From Acorus gramineus (lineage: Eukaryota > Streptophyta > Magnoliopsida > Acorales > Acoraceae), in contig CM060851.1 in NCBI GenBank assembly GCA_030737835.1, forward strand, positions 7,795,774 to 7,859,773: 64,000 nucleotides of DNA. Direction: 5' to 3'. Below, in pieces: positions 12,601-23,935 of the stretch. The first letter of the stretch is position 1. Each line of letters begins with the position of its first letter. Below the pieces are notes generated by a model. The model saw nothing but the letters and a program-made list of their open reading frames with translations, was not told the origin of the DNA and searched no databases. The translations under genes were made by a program, and so were the position numbers.

Positions 12601-14645
12601 TCAGATGAGTGTGGAAATTACAAAAATCAGAGGACAGAACACTGTGAAACATTAGCAAACCGCATGTTTATACTTTTGCAAAGATTTCATCTATGATAAT
12701 AATTACTAAACATTGCTATTTATGAGGAAAGACGGGAGCCCACTACTTTGACATTTACTAAATTAGATGAGGATTTGTTGTTTGGAAATTACTTACAACA
12801 TTCTCCTATAGGAGGGGAACATAAAAATGAATCACCAGGTAAAAAAAGAGGCAAAAATCTAGTAAGTCAGGATTGTTGGAGGATTAACATATGCCATAGT
12901 ACCAAAACCAAGGCTACAGTGAGGTTATAAAGCCTTTTCTGCAGGAGGTATCTTAGGTGGTTCCTTTTTATTTTCTTTGTATTTCATGCTTTGTAACTTT
13001 ACTTTGGGCTTTCGCCTTTATTAATATTAGGGGGGTCAGGTTGCCTACCGTTTCATCAAACAAATAAAATAAATAAAAGCATGTGTAACAAAATACACTC
13101 TTCATTGGTAGTGTAGAACTTATATCAAGAAAACAAAAAAAATATAGAAGACACATCCCAAACAGCACCTAATAATATTTACCAAGCTTAATAACCTAGC
13201 GCTCTATATTTATCTTGTATTTGACTCAGTTTACCTCGCTTTTCTCAACATCTCTAAGCCAACGCTCGAAATTTCTGTCACTCAGAACACATAATTGTTC
13301 ATTTAATCTCAGTTGCCCCTCACGTTAGTACATAACCCATGTGACTATGAATGTCTAAATCCAAAATCTAATGGTGACTGAGGAAGTTAAGAACAAAACA
13401 GTCACGTATGAGAGAAACATGAAATAAGACACAATTTAGACATTTACTAACATAAGCCATTCAACCTAATCCCATACAATCGCGAGTTGTCCAGAGAGCC
13501 TGCAATAGACAAATTCATATTTTCCAATCAAGGATTACCGCAAAACCCAAACATTCATGTATTAGACATCGCTCAAGCAGTTTGTTGGGTGAATTTGGCT
13601 AATGCACAATGAGCGGATCTTCGAGAGGAGAATGGTGTATTTGGAGAAAACATGGTTGGGTATCTTGTTCACCCTTGACTGGGAAAATTTTATTTTGGGA
13701 GCATAATCGGTAAACATTGTTGAATGAGGGGGTTGAGTTTTGAATTGAGTTTGGCCTCGATTAGGATACTTACCTAGTTGATATATATTTTTGTTTATCC
13801 TTCTGGGGATCCCCTGTCTCCATTTTATTTGATGGCCTTTATTGTTTTCAACAGTCAACGGAAAGCCTAACCTTCAATCCAAAAAAAAAGTGCAATAGTA
13901 TAACCATGTGATGCAATTATTCTCATCATTGTTTTTCTTTCCTCAATAATAAAAAACAATTCATGAGAACAATCCAGCTATAGCACAGTGCAATAAGAAA
14001 CACCAAAAGGAGGAGACGATAAGCTGTTCAATCAGATGCATCTGGAGTTTTTGTTTGAGGTGCCACTCATCAAACAAGAATCCTGAAAGAACAGAGACAT
14101 CAACCCATATGTTAATCAGCTCAGACTTTGATTAGCCTTTCTCGATAACAACAAAGAGACAACCTTTGAAAAACCAACCCCCCCCCCCCCCAACCTGCTG
14201 TTCTGAACCAATTTTCTTACACATACAACTACACAATCCGACAAAACTCATCATCGCATACTAAAACGCAACACAAATTCAACAAAAAAAACCCTAGAAA
14301 ACCTGATCCGTAAAACGCCCAAACGACCAAATTAAAAGATGCAACAGAACCACGTAAAGATCCAAAACAACCAAATTATAAAAGATAAAACTCACTATAG
14401 CGTGTCCGGGGGTCCGATGATGGTGACGCTCCACTCGAAGAAGTTGTTGTCGTCGATGAGCCCCGCCGAGAACCCGTCGACGGGATTCTTACATAGATCT
14501 GATCAGATCAAAACAAAAAAAGAAAAAAAATTCAATTTTGATCGGATTGATCAAACAAAAGACCCTAAAAGAATCAAGAAAGGAACCGATCAGAACCTTT
14601 GAGCTGTTTCTGGAGGAGGAGCTGCGCCTGATTCGAGGCGGCCAT
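9687..14645 (-). CDS. UBC7: Ubiquitin-conjugating enzyme E2, UBC7/UBC14 (UBE2G) type
   Basis: Six coding exons on the minus strand: 14597-14645, 14396-14498, 12358-12455, 12162-12262, 11785-11862 and 9687-9761. They give a 167-aa protein, the family's usual length, with correct phase at all junctions. It starts [16 protein letters not shown] and shows [15 protein letters not shown], the HPN motif (residues 81-83) and the catalytic cysteine of GRVCISILH (Cys91). The acidic insertion after it ([17 protein letters not shown]) marks the Ubc7/Cdc34 class. The family transfers ubiquitin, often Lys48 chains, and in yeast, animals and Arabidopsis serves ER-associated degradation and related pathways. 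The C-terminus reads [14 protein letters not shown]. The last exon lies 2 kb from the fifth and is easy to miss. Arabidopsis has three close paralogues (UBC7, 13, 14); which one corresponds cannot be decided here. Confidence 0.93.
9762..11784 (-). other. Intron 5 of the UBC7-like gene
   Basis: A 2.0-kb intron. The stretch 10450-10900 begins and ends with scrambled AGGCG/CCTAGG words (GGCTAGGCGAGTCTAGGC; TAGTGCCTAGGTGATGCC), which suggests an old hAT-like insertion. Nothing else was recognised. Confidence 0.5.
13600..13860 (+). mobile_element. Possible LINE reverse-transcriptase remnant in intron 2 of UBC7
   Basis: At 13802-13831 the plus strand reads [10 protein letters not shown], matching the (Q)GDPLSP motif of plant LINE reverse transcriptases. 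The surrounding frame is broken by stops, and no other RT motif was identified. Confidence 0.3.
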
Positions 14646-14665
14646 GAATGGGAGCAACAAAAACT

Positions 14666-14820
14666 CTCTCTCTCTCTCACTCTCGATCGAGAGAACGATT
14701 TGATTTGATTTGATTTTGAATGGGAGAAATCTTGAATTTCTCGAGAGCCGACACAAATAAAGAGAGGGAGATGAAGACAAAGAGGACCCGTTTTTGCTGT
14801 ATATATATATAGAGCTATAG
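14666..14820 (-). promoter_or_regulatory. 5' leader and core promoter region of the UBC7-like gene
   Basis: A CT-rich tract (complement of CTCTCTCTCTCTCACTCTC at about 14670-14690) lies just upstream of the ATG. A TATATATATATA run sits at about 14801-14812, on the promoter side. The TATA-like run is suggestive only. Confidence 0.4.
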
Positions 14821-15764
14821 AGGGTGTTATAATAAGTTGGGATAAAGGAGAATATTTGTCATCCAAACAGCTTCGAATACATACACCGTATAGAACTCTC
14901 TGGAAATTTATTTTATATCCGTTAAAATCGGCTAATTTATTGTAATTTTAACAAGGATTTCATTAATGCAAGATCATATAAAAATTTAGATTCACTATTG
15001 GTTTTTTCAAATCTAAACTACTTCCCTTAAAATGTACCAAACAAAGTTACTTCCTTAAATTCTTGAGATTTTTAATATTTTAGGAAATATATATATGCAA
15101 ATCTTTATTATTAATTTTTTTTTGAATTTTATAAAATAGGTAAGGCATAGAATTACATAGTATAATTTAAAAATAACATTTTTCTTAATATTATGTACAT
15201 TTATTACCATGGTTTTTAGAAACCAATAATCAATACAATTTTACACATTATATGTGAGTATATAAAAACAGTGTTGCTACCCCAGGCCCCAAAAATTAGG
15301 CCCCATTGTTGAGCCCCAATAGGTGGCATAATCCTATTGGTCTAATGTTTGACTTTTTCTAACCACCAAAAGGCCAATTACACAACTACCCTTATCATTA
15401 ATATCCTCATTAAAATAGTAACCGAATCCCACAAATTGGGGCACCATTAATTCCTCTCCCCAAAGTAACCGAATTCCACAAATGGGGGCACCATTAATTC
15501 CTCTCCCCAATAAAATTTGAATGTTAGGGTTCCCAATTGGGCAAAGCCATATGAATGAAAAAAAAAGAAAAAAAATTAGGCGATCAAGATTTCAATCCAT
15601 CTGATTCTCTTCCCCAACAAACCGTTAACAATGGCGAATAAAAAAGGATAGATTTCTTCTGCTAATAGAAACTTAAATGTCATTTTGTATTTTTTTTTTT
15701 TTTTTTTTGACAAAAAAAAAAAAAAAGGTCATTTGTATCTGATAAAAAAGTCACATTTTTTTTT

Positions 15765-16018
15765 TTTGCACTTCTTGCAAATGTGGAATCCAATCAAGAA
15801 ACTGTCTCAGTTGTGAAATTTTTCCTTCCGTGCATCTGAATTTCTTCCGTTAATACTGTGTATCTGAAATTCGGCAGTGTATCTAGATTAATTTTTTGCA
15901 CTTCTTGCAAATGTGAAATCCAATCAAGAAACTGTCTCAGTTGTTGAATTTTCCCTTCTGTGCATCTGAATTTCTTCTGTTAATACTGTGTATCTGAAAT
16001 TCGACAGTGTATCTTGAT
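15765..16018. repeat. Tandem doublet of about 126 bases
   Basis: Two adjacent near-identical copies start with CACTTCTTGCAAATGTG and end with CAGTGTATCT. They lie inside the Mutator-like element. Confidence 0.7.
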
Positions 16019-16230
16019 TTGGGAAATCACAAATGTTTTATGTTTTCCTGTGCACACCATTCATATTCTGCTTCGAATGATGCAATTAGCCTGTAATATC
16101 AGATACTTGTATCTGAAAATCATTTTAAGATACAGTGCTGTATCTTAAAACCAAACAAAAACCATGTGGATTTTGAATTACCAAACATGTTAATTAGCAG
16201 TACATATATTTTAAAAAAAGTCCTTCAAGC

Positions 16231-16266
<36 letters not shown>

Positions 16267-16569
16267 CAATTAGAAATTAAATATGAATCAGATAAACTTT
16301 AATCAATTCCATGGAGAAATAAAATGTCAAACTTCAAATTGTGCTTGAAACAGGTTTTAAGATACACATTTCACATTCAGACACACCTCAATAGTTATTA
16401 TCTACTATGCTGGAGAAGCAGCCAATTATATTTGATTCATTTTTTGAGTTAAGGTATACCTAATAAAAAGTCTCACATACACATCACAATAGACATACAT
16501 TCCACATACAATTTGACATTGATTTGCATTTCACATAGATGTCTAATACAAATTTCAGATACACCATCA

Positions 16570-17912
16570 AATTCAGATACATCTATCACTGTATCAAATA
16601 CAATGTTATCTCGTCCACATTTTGCTGATCAGCCAAATCAATCACTTCCTTTGGTAAACTGGTTTCCATTTCACATGAATCGTAGATGTCTTCCAAATAA
16701 TTTGATTCTTCAAATGTGTCATCCATATAATCCTCCTCACTGCCTGTTGAAAAATAGAAAAGAAGTCACATGTTATAAAATTAAAATTAAGATACAGTGC
16801 TGTATCTTAAAACCAATACATACCATATGAATTTTGAATTATCGGACATGTTATTTAGCAGTACATATTTTCAAATAAAGTCCTTCAAACCTTTATATGT
16901 ATATACGTATATGACAATTAGCAATTAAATATTGATCAAGTACACATTAATCAATTCCATAGAAATAAAATGTCAAAAATTCATTTTAAGATACAGTGCT
17001 GTATCTTAAAACCAAACAAAAACCATGTGGATTTTGAATTACCAAACATGTTAATTCCTTTGGTAAACTGGTTTCCATTTCACATGAATCGTAGATGTCT
17101 TCCAAATAATTTGATTATTCAAATGTGTCATCCATATAATCCTCCTCACTGCCTGTTGAAAAATAGAAAAGAAGTCACATGTTATAAAATTAGAATTAAG
17201 ATACAGTGCTGTATCTTAAAACCAATACAAACCATATGGATTTTGAATTACCGGACATGTTATTTAGCAGTACATATTTTCAAATAAAGTCCTTCAAACC
17301 TTTATATGTATATACGTATATGACAATTAGCAATTAAATATTGATCAAGTACACATTAATCAATTCCATAGAAATAAAATGTCAAAAATTCATTTTAAGA
17401 TACAGTGCTGTATCTTAAAACCAAACAAAAACCATGTGGATTTTGAATTACCAAACATGTTAATTCCTTTGGTAAACTGGTTTCCATTTCACATGAATCG
17501 TAGATGTCTTCCAAATAATTTGATTCTTCAAATGTGTCATCCATATAATCCTCCTCACTGCCTGTTGAAAAATAGAAAAGAAGTCACATGTTATAAAATT
17601 AAAATTAAGATACAGTGCTGTATCTTAAAACCAATACAAACCATATGGATTTTGAATTACCGGACATGTTATTTAGCAATACATATTTTCAAATAAAGTC
17701 CTTCAAACCTTTATATGTATATACGTATATGACAATTAGCAATTAAATATTGATCAAGTACACATTAATCAATTCCATAGAAACAAAATGTCAAAAATTC
17801 ATTTTAAGATACAGTGCTGTATCTTAAAACCAAACAAAAACCATGTGGATTTTGAATTACCAAACAAGTTAATTAGCAGTACATATACTTAAAAAAAAGT
17901 CTTTGAAGCCTT

Positions 17913-17945
<33 letters not shown>

Positions 17946-18010
17946 GACAATTAGCAATTAAATATGAATCAGATAAACATTAATCAATTCCATGGAGAAA
18001 TAAAATGTCA
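16570..18010. repeat. 409-base tandem repeat with internal dyad
   Basis: About three units with period 409 run through 16570-17800, followed by a partial unit. Each unit holds two copies of the dyad AAGATACAGTGCTGTATCTT (arms AAGATACAG/CTGTATCTT). The dyads also occur outside the units, near 16130 and 17810. The 105-codon open frames at 16513, 16970 and 17379 are shadows of the repeat: they recur because the unit does, and they have no domain signature. Confidence 0.8.
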
Positions 18011-18725
18011 AACTTCAAATTATGCTTGAAAATAAAATCAAGATACACGTGTATCTGGAAATGAACCGTGCAATTCAAATAACCTCCACAGATCCAACTG
18101 AAAAAAAAAAATTGATTTCGATGTTTGTTTTCACTTCCACCATTAAATCTAGATCTAAAATAAATGTAAAGAACAGTTAAAAAATCAGATCAATGTGAAT
18201 TATTCAGATCTAAAACAGTCTAACATGAATGGATCGCCATTGTTTCCACCACAACCGTGTAAAAATCTTATAGTCTCAACCGATCAAAATAAAAAAAAAT
18301 TACGATGCTTGTTTTTATTTTCACAAATAAAACTGGATCTAAAAAGTCTAAATCGTCAATTTTTGGGGGTTCCGATTGACCTAACCTGAATGTTTGCACC
18401 ACAAACAGATCGCACAAAAACAAAGACGAGTTTCCTTTTTGTCTTCTCTTCTCCGCCGATCATATATGAATTTGATGTTTGATTTTTGTTTTCGTTACGA
18501 GAGAACAATCGGAAAAATAAAAAAACTCGTTGTGAGAGAGAAGAAGTGATTTCCAAATCGTAACTAATCCCATAATTATCGGACCGGTTATGGAATCTTC
18601 ATTTATGGAAATCAATGAAGAGCTTGATTGTGAGGGGGGTAATATAGAAAATTCACACTTGCCACCTCATGGGGCTTAGTATGGGGTCTATCAATTGGGG
18701 CCAAGAATCATTATTGATATAAAAA

Positions 18726-19611
18726 ATATAAAAGCTATCTAATATTTTAGTAAAACGAAGTTTTACTCTCTCAAAATATATCAAACATATTTTAAATTAT
18801 AAGATGCTAAAAATATTCTATTTTATGATTATTAATGTGTTATCTATTATTTAAAAAATTTAAAAATATCTTAAAAATTCTAAAATACAATAATTGAAAA
18901 ATATCATCAATGCGTTTTAAAAATATAAAAAGTGTGGCATGATTTAAAGATAGAGAATCAATTATTGAAACTTTTAAAATTAAAAATGCTAATGATATTT
19001 AGTGTAGAATTTCATTAGTTTATTTAATATGATACCATTTATGTTAAAAGGAGTATTATTGGTTGCTTTAAAAAAACTATGGTTATACATAATTGTTGAC
19101 ACTGGTTAACAAAATCTTTTAATTTTACAAAGGGTTTTTGTTAACGCTCATTTATCCTTTAATCCGGATCTGTGTTTGGGTAAATTCTGTGTTTTATAAA
19201 AAAAAACTCTCACATTTTCAGTTTTTAGATTTTTAAATCATCTTTTTATTTTTTAGGTCAGAAAATCTTACGATTAAAAATTTAATAAAACAATTATTTT
19301 AAAGTTGCGTTTGGAATATTCTTATAATTTTATGTTTTAAATTCAATTTTTTTTTTTTACTTTTCAAAAGTCACTTAAATTCAAATCCAAACGGGCCCTA
19401 AGAATCTCATCATTTTAAATGCACATCCAAACACAACCGATACTTTATTCAGTATTTTTATAAACCCAAAGCATGTATAACATTATAAAAATATATATTT
19501 TAAAATATAAATATAAATATAAAATTATTATATTTTATGATATTTAAACAAAAATGTTAAAAATAACGTGTTGTGCAATATCCTACTTTTTAAAATTTTA
19601 AAAGATCAAGT
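18726..19611. other. AT-rich intergenic DNA
   Basis: Nothing gene-like was found. The words GCGTTTGGAATATTC, AAACGGGCCCTAAG and CCAAACACAACC near 19300-19440 hint at degenerate MITE ends. Confidence 0.5.
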
Positions 19612-19620
19612 TAAAATATT

Positions 19621-20091
19621 GGGATTTTTAGTTTTAAGTATCCGTAAACATATTTATTTAAGGATCGATCCCTCCATTCTTCATATTTCTTTTTAAGTCC
19701 TGATATTTGGTTTTTAGGGACTAAAAACCGCTTATTTGGTTTTTAGTCCATCCATCAAACGTCCGTCCATACACAGTTAATTTGTTAAATGTGATTTTAT
19801 TTTTATTCCTGTAAACTATGTTATTCAGTGTTAAATCCCTGTAAACTATGTTATTTAGTGATAAGTCCCTCTAAAATATGAAGAAGGAGGGACTAATCAC
19901 TAAATAACATAGTTTACAAGGACATAAAAATAAATCATATTTCACAAATTAACGGTGTATGGACGGACGTTTGACGGGTGGACTAAAAACCAAATAGACG
20001 GTTGAATATGGAGACTTGAAAAGAAATATGAAGAATAGAGGGATCGATCCCTAAATAAGCATGTTTACAGGGACTTAAAAATAAAAATCTC
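19621..20091. mobile_element. Foldback Mutator-type MITE with 9-bp target duplication
   Basis: A 471-base near-perfect hairpin. The left arm begins GGGATTTTTAGTTTTAAG and the complement of the right end begins GAGATTTTTATTTTTAAG; the arms continue through GGATCGATCCCTC and GACGGACGTTTGA. TAAAATATT flanks both sides (19612-19620 and 20092-20100). There is no coding capacity. If transcribed it would form long double-stranded RNA. Confidence 0.8.
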
Positions 20092-20148
20092 TAAAATATT
20101 TTATTAATAAAACAAACTCATGCATGTACAGTGTCTTTAGAAAATATT

Positions 20149-20428
20149 ATTTTATTTTTAAGTCCCCATAAACCATATGATTTAGTGATCGATCCCTCAC
20201 TTCTTCATATTTTGGTTTTAATCCCCAGATTTAAAGGATATGTTCATTTTTAGTCCCTAGGAGGAACCTATCCCTAAATTATTTAATTTTCTTTTTAGTC
20301 CCTGGGAGAGTGTGAGGAACTAAAAAGGAACGTATCCTTTAAATCCGGGGACTAAAACTAAAATATAAAGAAGTGAGAGATCAATCCCTAAATAAATATG
20401 TTTACAGGGACTGAAAACTAAGAAACCC
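20149..20428. mobile_element. Second foldback MITE of the same family
   Basis: The arms match the first foldback's theme (TTTTAAGTCCCCATAAACC, GATCGATCCCTCACTTCTTC and their inverses at 20340-20425), with a shorter centre around GTCCCTAGGAGGAACC. The flanking AAAATAT-type words are similar on both sides but not identical. Confidence 0.65.
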
Positions 20429-20814
20429 TAAAAAATATCATAAATTTTATAAAAACCCAAAGCTTCACGCTTCGTCTCGATAGTGATAAAAGTTTAGAGA
20501 CAAAGTGGCAGCGGGGTTGGTTAATATTAAGTTAAGCTCGCTCTCGCTACACTAACACCCATTTGGTCGTTTAAACCATATGAACCATAGTCCAATGTTA
20601 GAAAGAGGCGCTAGGCGATGGTAGTGAGCATTTTCACCTCGTTCTAAGTTGTTTGAACATTAATGCTACTCGTTTGCAGATGAATACCACTCGTGTGCGA
20701 CGTTTTTTCATGAGCTCTTTCTGCCGATGCATGTTCCAATGCAGCCTTTGTTCCGGGAGCAAATTGTAGAGCGTAAAACATGGAAACCATTGCTGGAATT
20801 TTATTAATATGAGC

Positions 20815-21540
20815 TCATACACAAGTGGAAACTCCGCATGCTGCTGCTGCAAGAACGATTTCTCTTCTTATCTCTCTCTGGGCTAGGGGAACGGGCGTAC
20901 ACAAAAGCAGCCCGAGACCCGAAGCCGAACAGAGAGAAAAAACCCTCGGAGAGACAACAAAGGAGTTTCTTCCTTGTGTCCCTTTCCTTGTGTTACTTCC
21001 TTGTGTTAAACAGACATCCTCGAAGAGACAACGATGGAAAAAAATAAAAAAGAATTTCCAACTCTTCTTTATCATTTTCCATGTCCCCTCTCCGAGCTTA
21101 CGATAGAGCTCCTCTATCAAGAAACTCTATCGGCAGTCTATATCTTATCTTTCGTTTGTTGTTGTTAGTAGTTTTGTTTTTCTGGTTACAGAGAGTAACT
21201 CCCTGAGGCCTGCGGTCCTCGGTCGGTCAGTCGCTATCGTTCGTTCGATTGCCTGTCGTACCCCGGTGCCCTCCTTTCGGTCAAACTTTCAGACTTACGA
21301 CAGGATCCCCACGTATACGTTAGGTTCTTCGCTCCGCCATCACAGGTCCGTGCCCGCCAGAAACACACAGAGCTGGGGTTTACTCCCAGCGTCTGAACCG
21401 TGTGCCCACTACGTAGCTCAACAAGTCTGACCCGAGCATTGATGTTAGACGTCCCTAGAGGAGTGCGATAACGGATAACTCGGGCAGCGGCCAGTTGAGC
21501 CGATAAGGGCGCCGCCTTCTTGTACTGCAACTTGACAAGG
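20815..21540. other. GC-rich island of unknown origin, possibly organellar insert
   Basis: About 720 bases are much richer in GC and CpG than the surrounding DNA, above all 21190-21540. Overlapping open frames exist on both strands (up to 101 codons), but none shows a domain I recognise. Undecayed CpG and the abrupt composition change fit a recently transferred mitochondrial or plastid segment, or a transposon interior. I could not match it to a known organellar gene. Confidence 0.35.
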
Positions 21541-21684
21541 TACCCTTTTCTAAGTACAGGTTAAGAAGAGTATTTTTGTTTATACATATTTGAGAATGAT
21601 AGTTTTGGATTTGTGAAATCTTTATAAGTTATCATTGTTTGCAATTATTGTGAAAATTAAATATTTATGAATAGTTTTTAAAAG

Positions 21685-22620
21685 AGTCATAATACCTGAG
21701 CCCCAACTCAAGGTTTAGGCCCCATTGAGAAGCCCCATTATGTATCATTCTGATTGCAGTTTCACCTTTTCAAAAAATTAAAAAGATAAAATACAATATT
21801 ACTCATCACTTAATATCTCACACTTTTTCCTCCCCCCCCCCCAAACCTATTTCCACCTTTCTCAAAAAAAATTTCAACCTTTTCTTTTATACTCTTTTAA
21901 AGAAACCCACCACTTAAAAAAAAATCATTCTGGTCGATCTGCTCATTTTCGATGACCAGCGTCAGCATCCTTGGGTTCCTTTTGCCATCCTTTATAATAT
22001 GAGAGGTGATTCGGCTACCGTTCCAGCCCTTCTCTGAACTCCACCTCCTCCGACCTCTGCCTCCCCGTAATCCAGTTACATTTTTTGGAAAATCAAGTTA
22101 TATTTTCTAAAAAATCAAGATATGTATTATTTAAATTTTAATAATACAATGATATAAGATTGTTGTTTTAATTCTGTATTCAAATTACTGAACTAAATAT
22201 AACAGAAATTTCAATATGAAATTAGAGTACTCATAAATACATTAAGATTAGATAAAGTTCAAACACATTATGAACTGTAACAGACCTTTAGAATATAATG
22301 CATATAAAGATCAGTTACATTTCAAAATGTAAATGATTGTAAATTATGATGTACATAAATTACATATACATTGGCAAACGTAACTGTTTTTAATAGTATA
22401 ATACATAAAAGATCAGTTACATTTAAAATGTAACTAACTTTAAAAATTTTAGAATTAAAAAATAATGCATATAAAGATCATATACATTTTAAATGTAATT
22501 GACTTTCAAATGAAAAATAAAAAAATACAATGTATGAATGTTAACACACATTTAGTTATGAATATAAATTTCAAGCGAAAAAGAAATGTTTAAACAATAA
22601 CAGAAGCCATACCTGAATTG
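21685..22620. mobile_element. Partial AGGCCCC-type Mutator-like element
   Basis: The left terminus carries GAGCCCCAACTC...TAGGCCCCATTG...AGCCCCATTATG, closely matching the ends of the elements at 1736 and 15269. The interior (22250-22510) is again dense in GTTACATT/AATGTAAC motifs. No convincing right terminus was found. A hAT element sits immediately to the right and may lie inside it. Confidence 0.5.
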
Positions 22621-22703
22621 AGAGACATTGAAAACAATAGTCAAATTGTACAAAATCAAAACAATGGCTGAATAATCATCCGAAAAATAAATTTAGATAT
22701 GAT

Positions 22704-23257
22704 TAGGTCTGTCAACGGGTCCCGGGTCGACTCGGATCCGACCCGGATCCGACCCAATAAAAGGCGTAAATACCTGACCCGAATGACCTGACAATCAAAA
22801 CAGGTTGGGTCTGGGTCCACCCCGACCCGATCCTATGGACCCGTTGGATCCGATTGACTCAACCCAAATATTATGTAATTTTTTTTATTTATGATCCAAC
22901 CTAACATTTATGATTCAACCAAACATTTATAACTAAATATTGAATAATCATTTAAAATTTTAAACATTTGAAATATTTTTACAACCTTTTGACTTCACGT
23001 AAAAGCATAATAATCAAAACTGTATTTCAAATGTTCCCTCATAAAACATTTAAAAATCAAAATAATGAAGGACTATTTATAATACATTAGACTCTATTAA
23101 AAAAAAAATGAATCTATTGTAGGCCCTTGAAAAGTTTTTAAACTTCTTTTTGTCTGGCCTGAACTTGTTAACCTGAAGGACCCGATAATTAAACGGGTCG
23201 GGTCCAGGTCCACCCTGACCCGATCCAGACCGGACCTAACCCGTTGACAGGGACCTA
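22704..23257. mobile_element. Non-autonomous hAT element with 8-bp target duplication
   Basis: The ends TAGGTCTGTCAACGGGT and (complement of the right end) TAGGTCCCTGTCAACGGGT are inverted repeats followed by GACCCG-rich sub-terminal sequence. GATATGAT flanks both sides (22696-22703 and 23258-23265), the 8-base duplication expected of hAT elements. It is 554 bases long with no transposase. Confidence 0.85.
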
Positions 23258-23699
23258 GATATGATGCAAGGTGTTTTAAAAAAAAAAAAAAAATGATGAT
23301 CTACCAAATAAATGATCGATTGATTATGGATGAAGAGCCAATTCAATTGAGAAAATCTTAAAAAAAAAAAAAACAGGAATTAAAACTCGTCATTGTTTGT
23401 AAAGTATCAACAACATATTTCCAATTGCACCGATTATAAGGATTAGATTTACACTAAAGTTGCGCTTTTTATTTAAATAACCACTCAAAATTATTATTTT
23501 GAAATATAACCATCAATCAAAATTAACTCCAGAATGACAGGGGCCATGAAGAAGATACAACAATTGAGAAAAAAGAAAGGACGACGAAGTTCCTTTTATA
23601 TGTTTTTCATGAAACTCAAACAGTTTTAATTGTTTATATTTTGTCTCATCGATTTTTTAGAGCAGTTATTGTTAAATGACAATGAAAAAGATAGCAACT

Positions 23700-23935
23700 A
23701 ATTGTAGTCTATTTTATTCATTTTAATATAAAATTATACATTCACCATTTAAAATACACGCTATTATATGAAATAAAATATATACTGAGATACATTAGTG
23801 TATTTTTTTTCTTGATGAAAAAATAAAAAAAAAGAACTGCTATATATACTATAATAGTACAGTATATACTATGTTATCATAATGTATGGATTGAAAAACA
23901 GACTGTAAAAATAGGTTGCGTGAATCAGCACTCAA
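23700..23935 (-). mobile_element. AT-rich 'tatagtatatac' MITE, inverted copy
   Basis: Read on the complement it matches the copies at 24725 and 48046: CTATGATAAC-like core, ATACACTAATGTAT, and a TATATGAAATAAAATATATAC arm. No transposase is present. Confidence 0.55.

Larger units (their letters stand above)
15269..18716. mobile_element. 3.4-kb non-autonomous Mutator-like element with 9-bp target duplication
   Basis: The inverted ends contain GGCCCCAAAAATTAGGCCCC...AGGTGGCA on the left (about 15285-15329) and its inverse TGCCACCT...GGGGTC...TTGGGGCC on the right (about 18660-18702). Both sides are flanked by ATATAAAAA (15260-15268 and 18717-18725), a perfect 9-base direct repeat diagnostic of Mutator-type insertion. 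No transposase reading frame is present. The interior carries two repeat systems: a 126-base doublet (about 15765-16015) and 409-base units (about 16570-17800). The ends resemble those of 1736-3131, so the two are one family. Confidence 0.75.

Noticed and set aside
13562..13858. 98-codon minus-strand frame in the UBC7 intron
   Set aside because: It is antisense to a probable LINE reverse-transcriptase remnant (GDPLSP motif on the plus strand) and has no domain.
16513..17696. Three near-identical 105-codon frames
   Set aside because: They are spaced by the 409-base repeat and inherit its sequence; no domain, no start context, located inside a transposon.
20815..21530. Protein-coding gene in the GC-rich island
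   Set aside because: Open frames compete on both strands, none with recognised motifs. Described as an island of unknown origin instead.
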